Assembly (NCBI GenBank): GCA_035621235.1
Contig: CP141731.1
Location: forward strand, 62,001 to 126,000
Direction of reading: 5' to 3'
DNA: 64,000 nucleotides
From: Actinomycetaceae bacterium MB13-C1-2
GTDB lineage: Bacteria; Actinomycetota; Actinomycetes; Actinomycetales; Actinomycetaceae
Within the stretch, counting starts at the first letter, position 1, and the number at the start of each line of letters is the position of its first letter. Made by a program: the position numbers and the translations under genes. The notes under the pieces were generated by a model that made no database searches, was not told the DNA's origin, and saw only the letters and a list, made by a program, of their open reading frames with translations. This document shows positions 47,830 through 57,642 of this stretch, in pieces.

Positions 47830-49230
47830 GTGACTACCAACTGGCCCGCCCCGACACCCCTTGCGCCACTCAGCGCCGAGGTCGTATTGCCCGGCTCCAA
47901 GTCTCAGACCAGCCGCGCCCTGGTCATTGGAACTATTGCTCGCCACCCCACGGTTATTCGAGGGGCCCTGGCATCACGCGACAGCTATCTTGCATCAAGA
48001 GCGATGGAGCAGTTTGGGGCTCGGTTCGAGTACAGCCGGTTATCGAATGAGATCACCGTGCACCCTCCCGCAGAGCTAAAGGGAGGCGGCACCATCGACT
48101 GCGGGCTCGCGGGAACGGTGATGCGCTTTGCTCCCGCTCTCGCAGCGTTCGCAAACGGAAAGACCCAGTTCATTGGTGACCAGGCTGCTCAAAAGCGCCC
48201 GCTCGCCCCTCTGATGAATGCGCTGATCTCCCTCGGGGCGAAGGTGAAGTATCAGGGGGAAGAGGGCTACCTTCCTCTGCGGGTTCGCGGTTGCGCGACA
48301 CGACCCACCTCGGCCTTCGAGGAACTGGGGCACGGCCAGTGGGACGCTCCCTCGGCCCCAGACGTTGCCGTTGATACCACCAGTTCATCGCAGTACCTTT
48401 CTGCCCTTCTGTTAGCCTCCCCTCTGTTCCCGGTGCCGACGGTGCTCCGGGCCGAGGGACGGATTCCCTCTTGGCCCTACGTGCAGATGAGTATTGACAT
48501 GCTGGCTGATCAGGGTGTGGATATCAAGCGGACCTCATCGTCGAGTTGGCTCACCGACTCGGTTCGCCCTTATGGCAACCCAATCAACATCGAACCCGAC
48601 CTCTCAAATGCCGGTCCCTTCCTAGCGGCGGCGCTGCTGAGCGGGGGAAATGTCACCGTGGCGGACTGGCCGCAAAGCACCGATCAGGTTGGGAAGTACT
48701 GGTTGGATCTTCTGCCTCGCTTCGGCGCCACCGTGGCACTATCGGAGTTGGGGTTGACAGCTCATGCCCCGCGAGGACTTGAGTGGCCGGGGATGGAGTT
48801 CGACCTGGCCCCTTGCGGAGAGCTCGCCCCCACCGTGGCAGCACTGTGTCTTTTTGCCACGTCTGCCTCAACCATCATCGGAATCGGTCATCTTCGGGGA
48901 CACGAGACAGATCGTCTTGCGGCACTCGCCGAACAGATCAGTAAGCTCGGTGGCCAGGCAAAGATTCTGCGCGACGGAATTCGGATTATTCCCGCACCTC
49001 TCAGGCCAACGCTCATTGACACCTATGATGACCACCGCATGGCAACCTTTGCAGCACTGGTGGGACTACGTGTTCCCGGCTGTACCGTCCAGAATATTGA
49101 GACGACCGCGAAAACCCTCCCTGAATTTCCGAGCAGATGGGGATCGATGCTTGACGGGACCGCTTCCCCCGAGCCGCTATGGCTCTCCCAGGTCGTAGAA
49201 GATCCGTCTATCGTTGGAAGCAAGCCCTAG
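47830..49230 (+). CDS. aroA: 5-enolpyruvylshikimate-3-phosphate synthase
   Basis: AroA adds enolpyruvate to shikimate-3-phosphate in aromatic amino acid synthesis. The 466-residue protein has the N-terminal LPGSKSQTSRALVIG (residues ~18-32), the CGLAGTVMRFAPAL motif near 96 that binds phosphoenolpyruvate, SSQYLSALLLASPLF, and the C-terminal LRGHETDRLAAL and YDDHRMATFAAL. GTG start, with no clear ribosome site, so the message may be leaderless. Divergent from sigH and followed after 191 bases by rsgA. Confidence 0.96.
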   Translation: MTTNWPAPTPLAPLSAEVVLPGSKSQTSRALVIGTIARHPTVIRGALASRDSYLASRAMEQFGARFEYSRLSNEITVHPPAELKGGGTIDCGLAGTVMRFAPALAAFANGKTQFIGDQAAQKRPLAPLMNALISLGAKVKYQGEEGYLPLRVRGCATRPTSAFEELGHGQWDAPSAPDVAVDTTSSSQYLSALLLASPLFPVPTVLRAEGRIPSWPYVQMSIDMLADQGVDIKRTSSSSWLTDSVRPYGNPINIEPDLSNAGPFLAAALLSGGNVTVADWPQSTDQVGKYWLDLLPRFGATVALSELGLTAHAPRGLEWPGMEFDLAPCGELAPTVAALCLFATSASTIIGIGHLRGHETDRLAALAEQISKLGGQAKILRDGIRIIPAPLRPTLIDTYDDHRMATFAALVGLRVPGCTVQNIETTAKTLPEFPSRWGSMLDGTASPEPLWLSQVVEDPSIVGSKP

Positions 49231-49421
49231 TGTCCCCTGTCGCAAATACATTTCCTAGATCGAGTCCGGAGTGTGCGCCTACCAAGACAGGCGAGCGAGA
49301 GCTTCTCGGGGGCAAGCCAAGCAAGGATGCCGCTGAGAAGCGCTGGCTCGGTGCGTCAGATCGGGAGCGAAGTTGCAACGCGAGACACTAGAGGGCAACA
49401 ACTAAGTAGCGAGAGGCACTC

Positions 49422-50456
49422 TTGGCGAAATACGACACCGGAACGGACGACGGGAGGGTACGCGTAAGGCCCCCGAAGTCTTCGCGTCCACGCACAAAAC
49501 GCCGCCCAGACTATTCCGACCGGCCCTCCGGCCGGGTGGTGGCCGTTGATCGTGGTCGCTTTGCCGTCTCCCTCGACTCAGACCAAGAACTGATCGTCTC
49601 AGCGGTAAAGGCGCGTGAGCTTCCTCGCGCCTCGGTCGTCATCGGTGACCGGGTTAGATTGACCGGGGATATCACGGGCCGGGAGGGTACCCTCGCCCGC
49701 ATTGCTCAGGTTGAGGAACGTAAGAACGTTCTCCGTCGGAGCCTAGAAGAAGCCGCCGAAGGGCGGGGGGAAAAGATAATCGTCTCGAACGCCGACCTGA
49801 TGGTGATCGTGGTCGCGGCAGCCACACCTTCTCCGCGTGTCGGAATGGTTGACCGCTGCTTGGTCGCAGCTCGGGAAGCAGAGATCCCGGCAGTCCTGTG
49901 TCTGACAAAAACCGACCTGGCCAGCTCCGACGACTTTGTTAGGCACTTCGAGGGCTTCGGCCTGACTACCGTGCGGACCAGGGTTGCCGGTGATGAAGTT
50001 GCGGGCGTCGACGAAGTCGAGGAGCTGGTCACAGGTCGTTTTTCTGTACTGATTGGCCACTCGGGCGTTGGAAAGTCCACGCTAATCAATGCTCTGGTTC
50101 GAGGCGCCGATCGGACGGTGGGTGAGGTGAATCAACACACTGGGAAAGGTCGCCATACCTCGACCAGCGCCATCGCTCTTCCCCTGGAAGATGGAGGCTG
50201 GATAGTCGACACCCCTGGTGTCAGGTCGTTCGGGTTGGGACACGTCAGTGAAGCCGACGTACTTGGGGTTTTTCCGGGGGTTACCGAGGCTACTGAACTG
50301 TGTCTACCGAACTGCAGCCACTTGGAAACGGAGCCCTCGTGTGCCATTGACGCCTGGGTTCATGAAGCTCCAGACGAGGGACCGGTACCGCGGAAAGAAC
50401 GCGCCGAACGTGCCAGAAGTCTGTTAGAAGCACTTCCCAGCAGTCACTGGGAGTAA
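49422..50456 (+). CDS. rsgA: Ribosome small-subunit-dependent GTPase A
   Basis: RsgA checks late maturation of the 30S subunit. The 344-residue protein has an OB-fold N-domain, the circularly permuted GTPase with CLTKTDL (G4) before GHSGVGKSTLINAL (G1) and VDTPGVRSFG (G3), and a C-terminal zinc domain ELCLPNCSHLETEPSCAI with three Cys and one His. TTG start at 49422. Adjacent to aroA as in mycobacteria. It ends one base before the convergent hisN stop. Confidence 0.95.
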   Translation: MAKYDTGTDDGRVRVRPPKSSRPRTKRRPDYSDRPSGRVVAVDRGRFAVSLDSDQELIVSAVKARELPRASVVIGDRVRLTGDITGREGTLARIAQVEERKNVLRRSLEEAAEGRGEKIIVSNADLMVIVVAAATPSPRVGMVDRCLVAAREAEIPAVLCLTKTDLASSDDFVRHFEGFGLTTVRTRVAGDEVAGVDEVEELVTGRFSVLIGHSGVGKSTLINALVRGADRTVGEVNQHTGKGRHTSTSAIALPLEDGGWIVDTPGVRSFGLGHVSEADVLGVFPGVTEATELCLPNCSHLETEPSCAIDAWVHEAPDEGPVPRKERAERARSLLEALPSSHWE

Positions 50457-50457
50457 C

Positions 50458-51276
50458 TCAATCCTGAGCCAAAATCTTCAGGACCGCCTCTTCCAATTGA
50501 CCATTAGTGACAACTGCGCCCGGACCCCAGGGACCAGGGACACCCTGCAGGTTGGTGAATGTGCCGCCCGCTTCGGTCACGATCGGTGCCAACGCCGCCA
50601 TATCGTGAAGTGCAAGTTCCGGTTCTGCGGCGAGGTCGACCACTCCCTCGGCGACCAACATATAGCTCCAAAAATCCCCGAACCCGCGGGAGCGCCAGCA
50701 TTCGTCGATCAGCCGCTGAAACTGGGTTCCGAAGCCCTTCGCACTCCATCCCTCGTACGAGGAGTAAGAGATGAATGCATGATCCAGTTCACTAACGTCC
50801 GAAACATGGATCGGCCTGGGTCCAGATAGGTCGTATGAGGCGGACGCAAACGCGCCGCCTCCGTGCCTTGCCCACCAGCGTCGCCCCAGTGCCGGAGCGG
50901 AGACGACTCCCAGAACCGGAGAGCCGTCTTCGATCAGACCGATGAGGGTCGCCCACACCGGTACACCCCTGACGTAGTTGTGGGTTCCATCAATCGGATC
51001 GATGACCCACTGGCGCGAACTCGACCCCTCCTCTAGCCCCCCTTCCTCGCCAAGAACCGCATCGCTCGGGCGTTGCTTGTGCAAGATTTGCCGGATCGCT
51101 GCTTCGCATGCCCTATCGGCGTCCGATACCAGGGTCATGTCTGCCTTGGTTTGAATCTTCAGGTCAAGGGCTCTGAATCGCTCGGTTGAGACCCGATCGG
51201 CTGCGTCCGCCAGGGACAGAGCCAGCGACAGATCGTCTTCGAGGGAGTGGGCGGGGGAATGTGGGGAAAGACTCAT
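50458..51276 (-). CDS. hisN: Histidinol-phosphatase, inositol monophosphatase family
   Basis: A 272-residue metal-dependent phosphatase. LGEEGGLEEG near residue 75 and VIDPIDGTHNYVRGVPVWA near 93 are the metal-binding motifs, with a late ALHDMAALAPIVTEAGG. In actinobacteria the copy beside aroA-rsgA is HisN, the histidinol-phosphatase of histidine synthesis. Activity on other phosphate monoesters is possible. Confidence 0.88.
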   Translation of the reverse strand: MSLSPHSPAHSLEDDLSLALSLADAADRVSTERFRALDLKIQTKADMTLVSDADRACEAAIRQILHKQRPSDAVLGEEGGLEEGSSSRQWVIDPIDGTHNYVRGVPVWATLIGLIEDGSPVLGVVSAPALGRRWWARHGGGAFASASYDLSGPRPIHVSDVSELDHAFISYSSYEGWSAKGFGTQFQRLIDECWRSRGFGDFWSYMLVAEGVVDLAAEPELALHDMAALAPIVTEAGGTFTNLQGVPGPWGPGAVVTNGQLEEAVLKILAQD

Positions 51277-51373
51277 GGATCCAGGTTACTTCGATCCTTT
51301 CCAGTGTGAGTCGCCAGACCAATCCCGCAAGTAGGTTGACGGCGCTTTTGGTACCTGCACTACCATCGGTCAT

Positions 51374-52123
51374 ATGGCCGGGCGTTTCTTAATGATGACT
51401 ACGCGAACGATCGAAACAGTTGCCGAATCGGAACGCGAAGCGATGCTTAGGTTGACCGGAATGGGCGAAGACGATCTGGTAAATGTTCGCCTCGAACGTG
51501 AGCCATTTCCGCAGATCGACTTCCGATACTGGGATGGGGTAATCCTCTGTGGGTCCTCATTTGATGTCTCGGCGCGCGAAGACGATAAGTCTCTGCGCCA
51601 GCGCGACATCGAGAGGAACATGCGCGAGTTAACGACGCGCGCCATTGAGCAGGATTTTCCGGTGCTTGGAATCTGCTACGGATTAGGTATTGTCGCTCAG
51701 AACCTTGGTGGCATCGTCGGCTCCGACATTCACGAGGACATCTCTGCCCCGGTGCTGCAGGTAACTGCAGAAGGGCGTCGAGACCCCATTCTTGAGGGCG
51801 TGCCGGAACGGTTCCACGCTTACGTCGGACACCATGAGTCCGTGGTTGTTCCACCATCAGAGATGGTTCCACTTGTGACCGGGGCGGTTGCCCCGCTACA
51901 GATGGCCCGTGTGGGGAGAAACGTATATCTAACCCAGTTCCATCCCGAGCTCGACTTCGCCGGAATCAATGTTCGGATCGACAGTTTCGCTGATTACGGC
52001 TACTACCCGCCAGAGGAGCGAGCACTGGTGGAGGCTCGCGTCACCGGAGTCGATGTCAGCCACGCACACAAGATTCTGACCAACTTTGTGGAGCGCTTTT
52101 CCTCAGATCGATACGCCGCTTAA
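51374..52123 (+). CDS. Class I glutamine amidotransferase domain protein
   Basis: A 249-residue stand-alone GATase1 domain, related to the amidotransferase half of GMP synthase. The nucleophile is Cys101 in LGICYGLGIVAQNLGG; His190 and Glu192 in LTQFHPELDFAG complete the triad. The remainder carries HHESVVVPPSEMVPL. No synthase partner is nearby, so the acceptor is unknown. Begins 97 bases from divergent hisN. Confidence 0.9.
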   Translation: MAGRFLMMTTRTIETVAESEREAMLRLTGMGEDDLVNVRLEREPFPQIDFRYWDGVILCGSSFDVSAREDDKSLRQRDIERNMRELTTRAIEQDFPVLGICYGLGIVAQNLGGIVGSDIHEDISAPVLQVTAEGRRDPILEGVPERFHAYVGHHESVVVPPSEMVPLVTGAVAPLQMARVGRNVYLTQFHPELDFAGINVRIDSFADYGYYPPEERALVEARVTGVDVSHAHKILTNFVERFSSDRYAA

Positions 52124-52129
52124 ATCGAG

Positions 52130-52564
52130 CTAATTTTCGGTCGCGTTTGGCGTCATTGGTTCGGACAACCGGGTTCTCTCCGTTATGTCGTACCACTCCA
52201 GAGGTTCATCAAACAGAGTCTCCACCAGGGCATTGGCATCTTCTTCACCCCGGGAGTTCAAGACCTGACGCACGATCTCGAGTCCTTCTCTCCCGTCTGC
52301 CATCAAGGAATCTATTTGCTCCCATGCCTCAAAGAACGCAGCATTGTCCGGCAAGTCTCCCACTGCAACTACTCGAGGACCCGCGATAACCGCCTCCTGC
52401 ATCAGCTGAAGCGAGGCGAACGAAGCTTCGTCTAGAGCATCCTCCAATATGGTCTCACGGTCGTCAGGCCTCGCTTCCAAGGGAACAACAGCTTTGATTA
52501 CCTGGCGTTTCGGCGGCTTGACATCCGAGAGTTCGTCAGGGGCGAGAGGAAGATAGGCGCGCAT
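52130..52564 (-). CDS. DUF6912-like protein
   Basis: A 144-residue acidic protein beginning MRAYLPLAPDELSDV and ending in an acidic tail. Starts of the form MRxYLP with later LEDALDEASFASLQLM match a small actinobacterial family (DUF6912) of unknown role. It is convergent with the amidotransferase gene, six bases apart. The central VIAGPRVVAVGDLPDN is a likely beta strand. No catalytic motif is apparent. Confidence 0.65.
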   Translation of the reverse strand: MRAYLPLAPDELSDVKPPKRQVIKAVVPLEARPDDRETILEDALDEASFASLQLMQEAVIAGPRVVAVGDLPDNAAFFEAWEQIDSLMADGREGLEIVRQVLNSRGEEDANALVETLFDEPLEWYDITERTRLSEPMTPNATEN

Positions 52565-52650
52565 GGAACCAGTGTGCCACGTCTATTTAGAGGTCCGAGA
52601 AGTCCTCTCCAGGTGACTCCAGTTAGGTACTTTTTCCACAGGCTTGCAGA

Positions 52651-52680
52651 TTGAACTTCCTCCCCCGGGTACGTTGCTAT
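52651..52680 (+). promoter_or_regulatory. Possible promoter of the LysM gene
   Basis: TTGAAC (52651-52656) and TGCTAT (52675-52680) are 18 bases apart. Transcription would begin near 52687, giving a leader of ~85 bases that starts within the inverted repeat at 52681. The -10 box is weak. Confidence 0.35.
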
Positions 52681-52759
52681 TGTCACTGTCTGCCAAGAAA
52701 ACACGGCACGCTCAGGGGACCGAGAACCCCGACCAAATGCTGGTCAAATGACAGTGACA
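52681..52759 (+). promoter_or_regulatory. Long-range inverted repeat in the LysM gene leader
   Basis: TGTCACTGTC (52681-52690) and GACAGTGACA (52750-52759) are exact complements. The second arm abuts the ribosome site AGGAG (52759-52763), so pairing in the message could occlude it. An inner stem, GACC with GGTC (52731-52745 region), strengthens the fold. It could instead be a protein-binding site; regulation of a cell-wall gene is plausible either way. Confidence 0.5.
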
Positions 52760-52769
52760 GGAGTGAGCC

Positions 52770-53948
52770 ATGGACGCAAGAACTAAGGCAATGGCGGTCG
52801 TGCAGCATAGTTCTTTAGCATCAAGGAAGACAACGCCACCTCCCGAACGGCGATACTCGCCACTGCATCAGAAGTCGTCGACTCAAAACCGATGCAGATC
52901 CCTCGGGGGCCTCCGGGCACTACTAACTCCGGCCCTGGCTCTGTCACTAACAGTTTTCGCCAGCAATCATCTGCTGTCTGCCATCGCGGTTGGTGGGTTT
53001 TATGGCCCTGTGGGTTTGGCGCTAATTTTTACCGTCGTAATTGAAGCGATTGCCCTGTGGTTCCTGGTGTGGAGTGTCTTGGCATTGCTCTCTACTGTTC
53101 CCCAACTCCCCACCAGATTTCGTTCAAAACTAGCCGGCTCAGTCATTTCCTACGCGCCGGCCGCCGCGAGAACCATTGCCTCTCGGGCGCTCGTCTCAAC
53201 TGCGATCGCGGGTTCAGCTCTAGTGGGTCCAACCGCGTTTGCCGAGGACCTAGGCTCTGGGGTCGATGATCTGTTGTGGGACAGTGCTCCGGTGGCAACC
53301 AAGACTTTAGAGGTAGCGTCCAGTGACATGCAAGAAGTGTGGCTCCCAGGCGCTACGCCTGAGCCGCTCGCAGACGGGAGTTCCGAGGTATCTTCCGCGG
53401 CCAATCCTGACCCGTTGGCAGGTCCGTCTACCGTCGAGGAATCCGCTGAACCCTCACTCCCCCTAATGTCCACCGTGTCCCCTGACGCTGCTTCGACCGC
53501 AGCAAAGGAAAGAGAAGATGCGAGCATGCTCAATCCAGTCGGCACGTTGATGGCCCTCTCTGAACCGGAAGTCATCGGGCAAGGCAACCCCGCCTCGACA
53601 TCCAGGCACGGCTCACATACCGAGCCGATCAACATTCTTTCGCAACACCAGTTTCGCGATTTGGACCTTACCGCGACACAGCGCGCCGAAGGCCCTCGAC
53701 CGTTGGCTGCGGCTGAATCAACGAAAGCAACCACAGCGGCGCAGGTCAAGACGGGGATTAAGGCTCTTCAGTATGTCGTGGAGCCGGGCGATTGCCTCTG
53801 GAACATCGCCAAATCTCAGCTACCGCAGGGGACCCAAGACCGGGATATAGAAGAGGCGTGGAAGCAAATCTACCTCGACAACCAGGAGAATATTGGGCCT
53901 GACCCAAATCTCATCGAACCGGGTCAGACACTATCGCTCCGGGTGTGA
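52770..53948 (+). CDS. LysM-domain protein with N-terminal membrane segment
   Basis: A 392-residue protein. After a basic cytoplasmic start come two hydrophobic spans (about residues 52-75 and 78-105), another near 138-155 and then a long Ser/Ala/Pro/Glu-rich region without clear fold (155-320). The C-terminal ~65 residues form a LysM peptidoglycan-binding domain: LQYVVEPGDCLWNIAKSQL ... IEPGQTLSLRV. No hydrolase domain is present, so it likely anchors or scaffolds something in the wall. The start has GGAGTGA upstream. An Rv3235-like gene follows after 45 bases. Confidence 0.85.
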   Translation: MDARTKAMAVVQHSSLASRKTTPPPERRYSPLHQKSSTQNRCRSLGGLRALLTPALALSLTVFASNHLLSAIAVGGFYGPVGLALIFTVVIEAIALWFLVWSVLALLSTVPQLPTRFRSKLAGSVISYAPAAARTIASRALVSTAIAGSALVGPTAFAEDLGSGVDDLLWDSAPVATKTLEVASSDMQEVWLPGATPEPLADGSSEVSSAANPDPLAGPSTVEESAEPSLPLMSTVSPDAASTAAKEREDASMLNPVGTLMALSEPEVIGQGNPASTSRHGSHTEPINILSQHQFRDLDLTATQRAEGPRPLAAAESTKATTAAQVKTGIKALQYVVEPGDCLWNIAKSQLPQGTQDRDIEEAWKQIYLDNQENIGPDPNLIEPGQTLSLRV

Positions 53949-53993
53949 CTAGAAAGCCAGGACACATGAATCTGAGTTGAGGAGGACAGGCCA

Positions 53994-54479
53994 ATGACCG
54001 CACAGACCATCGTCTCTGCACAGAGACACTCGCCGCGAATGAAAAGACCCATTCGCTCGTATGCACCGCTCTACCCACCGCACCAAAGCAGCCGCCTCAC
54101 AATCGATGTCGACTCGGATGCATCCAGCTTTTTCGCCGCAAGCAAACCATCTCCTTCTGATGACAAACCTGAGCCCTGGGCACGTGCCCTCGCTGGCGCG
54201 ATCCTCGATGCGGTAGAGGGACGAAGAGATCTTCGCAGTCTGGATCGGTGGATTACCCGGGAACTGTTCACACAGCTGACCAAGTCGTGCAGACCGTACC
54301 AAAAGACCGACCAAAAGCCGCGCCGCGCACAACCCTATTCAACTCGAACCTGGTACGCATCAAGCAGGGTGGTGGAAATTGCCGTCACAGTCTGGGATCA
54401 AGACCGGCTGCGGGCGGTGAGTATGCGACTGGTGCGACGGAATAAGGGCTGGATCGTTGTGGCCGTCGAGTACGGCTAG
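53994..54479 (+). CDS. Rv3235-like protein
   Basis: A 161-residue basic protein. The ordered part (about 58-161) has WARALAGAILDAVEGRRDLR then LDRWITRELFTQL and ends VVEIAVTVWDQDRLRAVSMR and WIVVAVEYG, the pattern of the Rv3235 family near secA in actinobacteria. The N-terminus is Pro/Ser/Arg-rich and unstructured. GAGGAC-type ribosome site upstream. Function unknown. Confidence 0.78.
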   Translation: MTAQTIVSAQRHSPRMKRPIRSYAPLYPPHQSSRLTIDVDSDASSFFAASKPSPSDDKPEPWARALAGAILDAVEGRRDLRSLDRWITRELFTQLTKSCRPYQKTDQKPRRAQPYSTRTWYASSRVVEIAVTVWDQDRLRAVSMRLVRRNKGWIVVAVEYG

Positions 54480-54555
54480 CAGATCACGCTTACCAGTCGG
54501 GTCACTGGTCATTGCAACGGGTAAAGGTTTAGTGCTTCTTCAACCCGCCGTGGTG

Positions 54556-54645
54556 GGATCATCCCCGCCCATGCGGGGAGGTACTGAGTAGCAGACGACG
54601 CGCTGCATCGTGAATGGGACCATCCCCGCCTACGCGGGGACGTAG
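54556..54645. CRISPR. Two-repeat, one-spacer type I-E CRISPR remnant
   Basis: Two 29-base repeats, 54556-54584 and 54617-54645, agree at 24 of 29 positions and enclose a 32-base spacer (54585-54616). The 61-base period is exactly that of type I-E arrays. The cores CATCCCCGCC and GCGGGGA form the typical hairpin and match actinobacterial I-E repeats read on the complementary strand. No leader or cas gene is in the window. Both repeats have drifted, so this is probably an orphan relic. As it lies between convergent genes, its hairpins may now act as terminators; that is the main alternative explanation. Confidence 0.65.
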
Positions 54646-54653
54646 GTTAGGGT

Positions 54654-57551
54654 CTAGCGCTTCTTGGAGCCACCCTTTTTCTTCGACTGTGCTCGACGCT
54701 GCGCTCGATTCATCCCGGCCTGCCCTGGTTTGGAGGCTCCTCCCACGGTCTGAGTAGCACCCGGACCTTCGAGTGTCATTCGCTTGGGCGCAGCCTGACG
54801 CCCAACGTCCCCCATAACGCTCTTGACTCCTGCCGCAGGGGCAGGGCTCTGCTTCCTGGGATTCTTTTCCTTGGCGGTGTTTTGTCTCGCCGCATCGTCC
54901 TTGTCGGCCTCACTCGCCGATGTAGCTGCAGCATTCGTAGCGATGCCCGCCGCCGCCATACCCGATCCAGAAATGTCGACTCCGGACGCTAGCAGTTCTT
55001 CTCGCTGTTCCTGAAGCTTTTGGAACTGGGTCGCATAGTTAAAGAGCTGTTGGACCGACTCCTCTTGGATTCGTTCCATCATTGCTTGGAACATCAGTGC
55101 ACCCTCGTCCTTGTATTCGACAAGGGGATCACGCTGACCCATTGCACGAAGGCCAATGCCTTCCTTGAGGTAGTCCATCTCGTATAGGTGTTCACGCCAC
55201 AGGCGATCAACCGTGGCCAGGACTACACGCCGCTGTAGCTCACTTCGCGGATCCTCCCCTAGCTGATCAACAGCGATGGGATTGTCAGCAAGCTCCTCAA
55301 TCATCGTCTGATATGCGGCCTTAATATCACCGGTAAGCTCAAACGCGATGTCTTCGCGCGTAATCGCCTGCGGGCCACCGTGCTCTTCAAGAACCTCATC
55401 AACGGTTACCGAAACCGGATAGTATCCGCGCAGTTCGACCCAAAGCTTGTCAAGATCCCAGTCCTCAGATCTCTCTGCTGCTGTGAACTGAGCGACCGCG
55501 TTTGAAACCAATGATTCCTGGAACTGGTCAATCTGGTCCGCCAGGTCTTCTCCGCCCAAGACTCGAGCACGCTCGTCGTAGATGAGCGAACGCTGGGCGT
55601 TCATGACATCGTCATACTTCAGAACGTTCTTCCGAATCTCAAAGTTGCGTGACTCGACCTGTTGCTGCGCGGACTGAATCGAACGCGAAACCATCCTTGA
55701 CTCAAGCGGCATGTCCTCCGGGTAGGCACCCGACATCATGATTCGCTGCGCCATTCCTGAGTTGAACAGGCGCATGAGATCGTCTTCCATCGACAGGTAG
55801 AAGCGGGACTCACCTGGGTCACCCTGACGTCCGGAACGACCGCGTAGCTGGTTGTCGATGCGGCGGGATTCGTGGCGTTCAGACCCAAGCACGTAGAGCC
55901 CGCCCAGTTCCGCAACCTCGTCGTGCTCCTCCGAGACCGCTCTGCGCGCATCTTCAAGAGCATCGGCCCAGGCTTCGCGATACTCCTCTGGATACTCATC
56001 GGGATCCAGCCCGCGGCTCTTGAGGTTCGCCTGAGCGATGAACTCTGCGTTGCCGCCAAGCATGATGTCAGTTCCGCGGCCTGCCATATTGGTCGCAACC
56101 GTCACGGCGCCCTTACGTCCAGCCATAGCAACGACCTGGGCCTCACGTTCGTGCTCCTTGGCGTTTAGCACCTGACGAGGAATGCCGCGCTCGGCCAACA
56201 TGGATGCGAGCAATTCAGACTTCTCGACGGAGGTGGTACCCACAAGGACGGGTTGGCCCTTCTTGTGACGCTCCGCGATGTCGTCGATTATGGCGTTCAG
56301 CTTGCCTTTCATCGTCGGATAAACCAGATCGGACTGGTCGACGCGAATCATGTCACGGTTCGTCGGAATCGGGATTACCCCGATTTTGTAGGTCGAAGCA
56401 AACTCTGCCGCCTCTGTCTCTGCAGTACCTGTCATGCCCGAACGCGAGCCCTCGGGGTAAAGACGGAAGTAGTTCTGTAGAGTCACCGTTGCCAGAGTCT
56501 GGTTCTCGGCCTTGATCTCCACCTTTTCTTTGGCTTCGATCGCCTGGTGCATGCCTTCGTTGTAGCGCCGTCCCGGCAGAACGCGTCCGGTGTGTTCGTC
56601 AACAATCAGGACCTCGCCGTTAGTGACGATGTAGTCCTTGTCCCGGTGGTACAGCTCCTTTGCGCGAATCGCGTTATTCAGGAAACCGATAAGTGGGGTG
56701 TTTGCCGCCTCGTAAAGATTATCGACACCCAGCTGGTCCTCGACCTTCTCAATTCCGGGTTCAAGGATGCCGACGGTGCGCTTCTTCTCATCGACCTCGT
56801 AGTCCACGTCTGGTTCGAGGACCTGAGAAATGCGGGCGAATTCCGTGTACCAACGATTCAGATCACCAGACGCAGGACCCGAAATAATCAGAGGGGTTCG
56901 TGCCTCATCAATAAGGATCGAGTCAACCTCATCGACGATCACAAAGTTATGGCCGCGCTGGACCTGGTCCTCGGGTCGTTGCGCCATGTTGTCACGCAGA
57001 TAGTCAAAGCCGAACTCGTTGTTGGTTCCATAGGTGATATCCGCGCTATAGACATCGCGACGCTGCTCCGGCGTCTGCCCCTGAAGAACGCATCCCACCG
57101 TAAGCCCCAGGAACTTGTATATGCGCCCCATCATCTCTGACTGGTACTCGGCCAGATAGTCGTTGACCGTGACAACGTGGACGCCCTTACCCTCAAGGGC
57201 GCGGAGGTACGAGGGCATGGTCGCAACCAGAGTCTTACCTTCACCCGTCTTCATTTCGGCGATGTTTCCACCGTGAAGAGCTGCACCGCCCATCACCTGG
57301 ACGTGGAATGGCTTCATTCGCAATACTCGCCAGGCGGCCTCACGCACCGTTGCGAAAGCCTCAACCAAAATGTCATCAAGTGTCTCACCATCGGCAAGAC
57401 GTGCTTTGAACTCATCGGTCTTTGCCTGGAGTTCCTCATCTGATAGCTTCGCGAAGTCTTCGTCGAGCGCATCCACCTGCGTGGCTATACTGTCGAGCTT
57501 GCGAAGCTGTCGGCCTTCACCGGCCCTGAGGATCTTGTCAACAAATGACAC
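54654..57551 (-). CDS. secA: Protein translocase ATPase SecA
   Basis: SecA drives protein export through SecYEG. GTG 57551, five bases after AGGAG, gives 965 residues and the expected start [19 protein letters not shown]. Motor motifs: [18 protein letters not shown] (Walker A), [20 protein letters not shown] (DEAD-type Walker B), [12 protein letters not shown] and [17 protein letters not shown]-type helicase motifs. The C-terminal tail is Gln/Lys-rich ([14 protein letters not shown]) and lacks the zinc-binding SEC-C motif, as in other actinobacterial SecA1. It ends next to the CRISPR remnant. Confidence 0.97.
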   Translation of the reverse strand: MSFVDKILRAGEGRQLRKLDSIATQVDALDEDFAKLSDEELQAKTDEFKARLADGETLDDILVEAFATVREAAWRVLRMKPFHVQVMGGAALHGGNIAEMKTGEGKTLVATMPSYLRALEGKGVHVVTVNDYLAEYQSEMMGRIYKFLGLTVGCVLQGQTPEQRRDVYSADITYGTNNEFGFDYLRDNMAQRPEDQVQRGHNFVIVDEVDSILIDEARTPLIISGPASGDLNRWYTEFARISQVLEPDVDYEVDEKKRTVGILEPGIEKVEDQLGVDNLYEAANTPLIGFLNNAIRAKELYHRDKDYIVTNGEVLIVDEHTGRVLPGRRYNEGMHQAIEAKEKVEIKAENQTLATVTLQNYFRLYPEGSRSGMTGTAETEAAEFASTYKIGVIPIPTNRDMIRVDQSDLVYPTMKGKLNAIIDDIAERHKKGQPVLVGTTSVEKSELLASMLAERGIPRQVLNAKEHEREAQVVAMAGRKGAVTVATNMAGRGTDIMLGGNAEFIAQANLKSRGLDPDEYPEEYREAWADALEDARRAVSEEHDEVAELGGLYVLGSERHESRRIDNQLRGRSGRQGDPGESRFYLSMEDDLMRLFNSGMAQRIMMSGAYPEDMPLESRMVSRSIQSAQQQVESRNFEIRKNVLKYDDVMNAQRSLIYDERARVLGGEDLADQIDQFQESLVSNAVAQFTAAERSEDWDLDKLWVELRGYYPVSVTVDEVLEEHGGPQAITREDIAFELTGDIKAAYQTMIEELADNPIAVDQLGEDPRSELQRRVVLATVDRLWREHLYEMDYLKEGIGLRAMGQRDPLVEYKDEGALMFQAMMERIQEESVQQLFNYATQFQKLQEQREELLASGVDISGSGMAAAGIATNAAATSASEADKDDAARQNTAKEKNPRKQSPAPAAGVKSVMGDVGRQAAPKRMTLEGPGATQTVGGASKPGQAGMNRAQRRAQSKKKGGSKKR

Positions 57552-57615
57552 TGGGACTCCTAATCTTTGCCATCGCATTGTCGCTGGCGAAGGCAACGTG
57601 GGCAATTTGCCCGCT

Positions 57616-57642
57616 AACCATCCACCAGTCTACGGAATTCCC
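57616..57642 (-). promoter_or_regulatory. SigH/SigR-type promoter ahead of secA
   Basis: On the minus strand GGGAAT (57637-57642) and GTT (57616-57618) are 18 bases apart, matching the SigH/SigR consensus GGAAT-N18-GTT. Transcription would begin ~57 bases before the secA start. The motif is short and may occur by chance; the presence of sigH in the same region makes it worth testing. Confidence 0.4.

Noticed and set aside
52690-52750. Possible ydaO-type c-di-AMP riboswitch before the LysM gene
   Set aside because: Such switches often precede wall genes, but I could not match the conserved cores; a covariance search would settle it.
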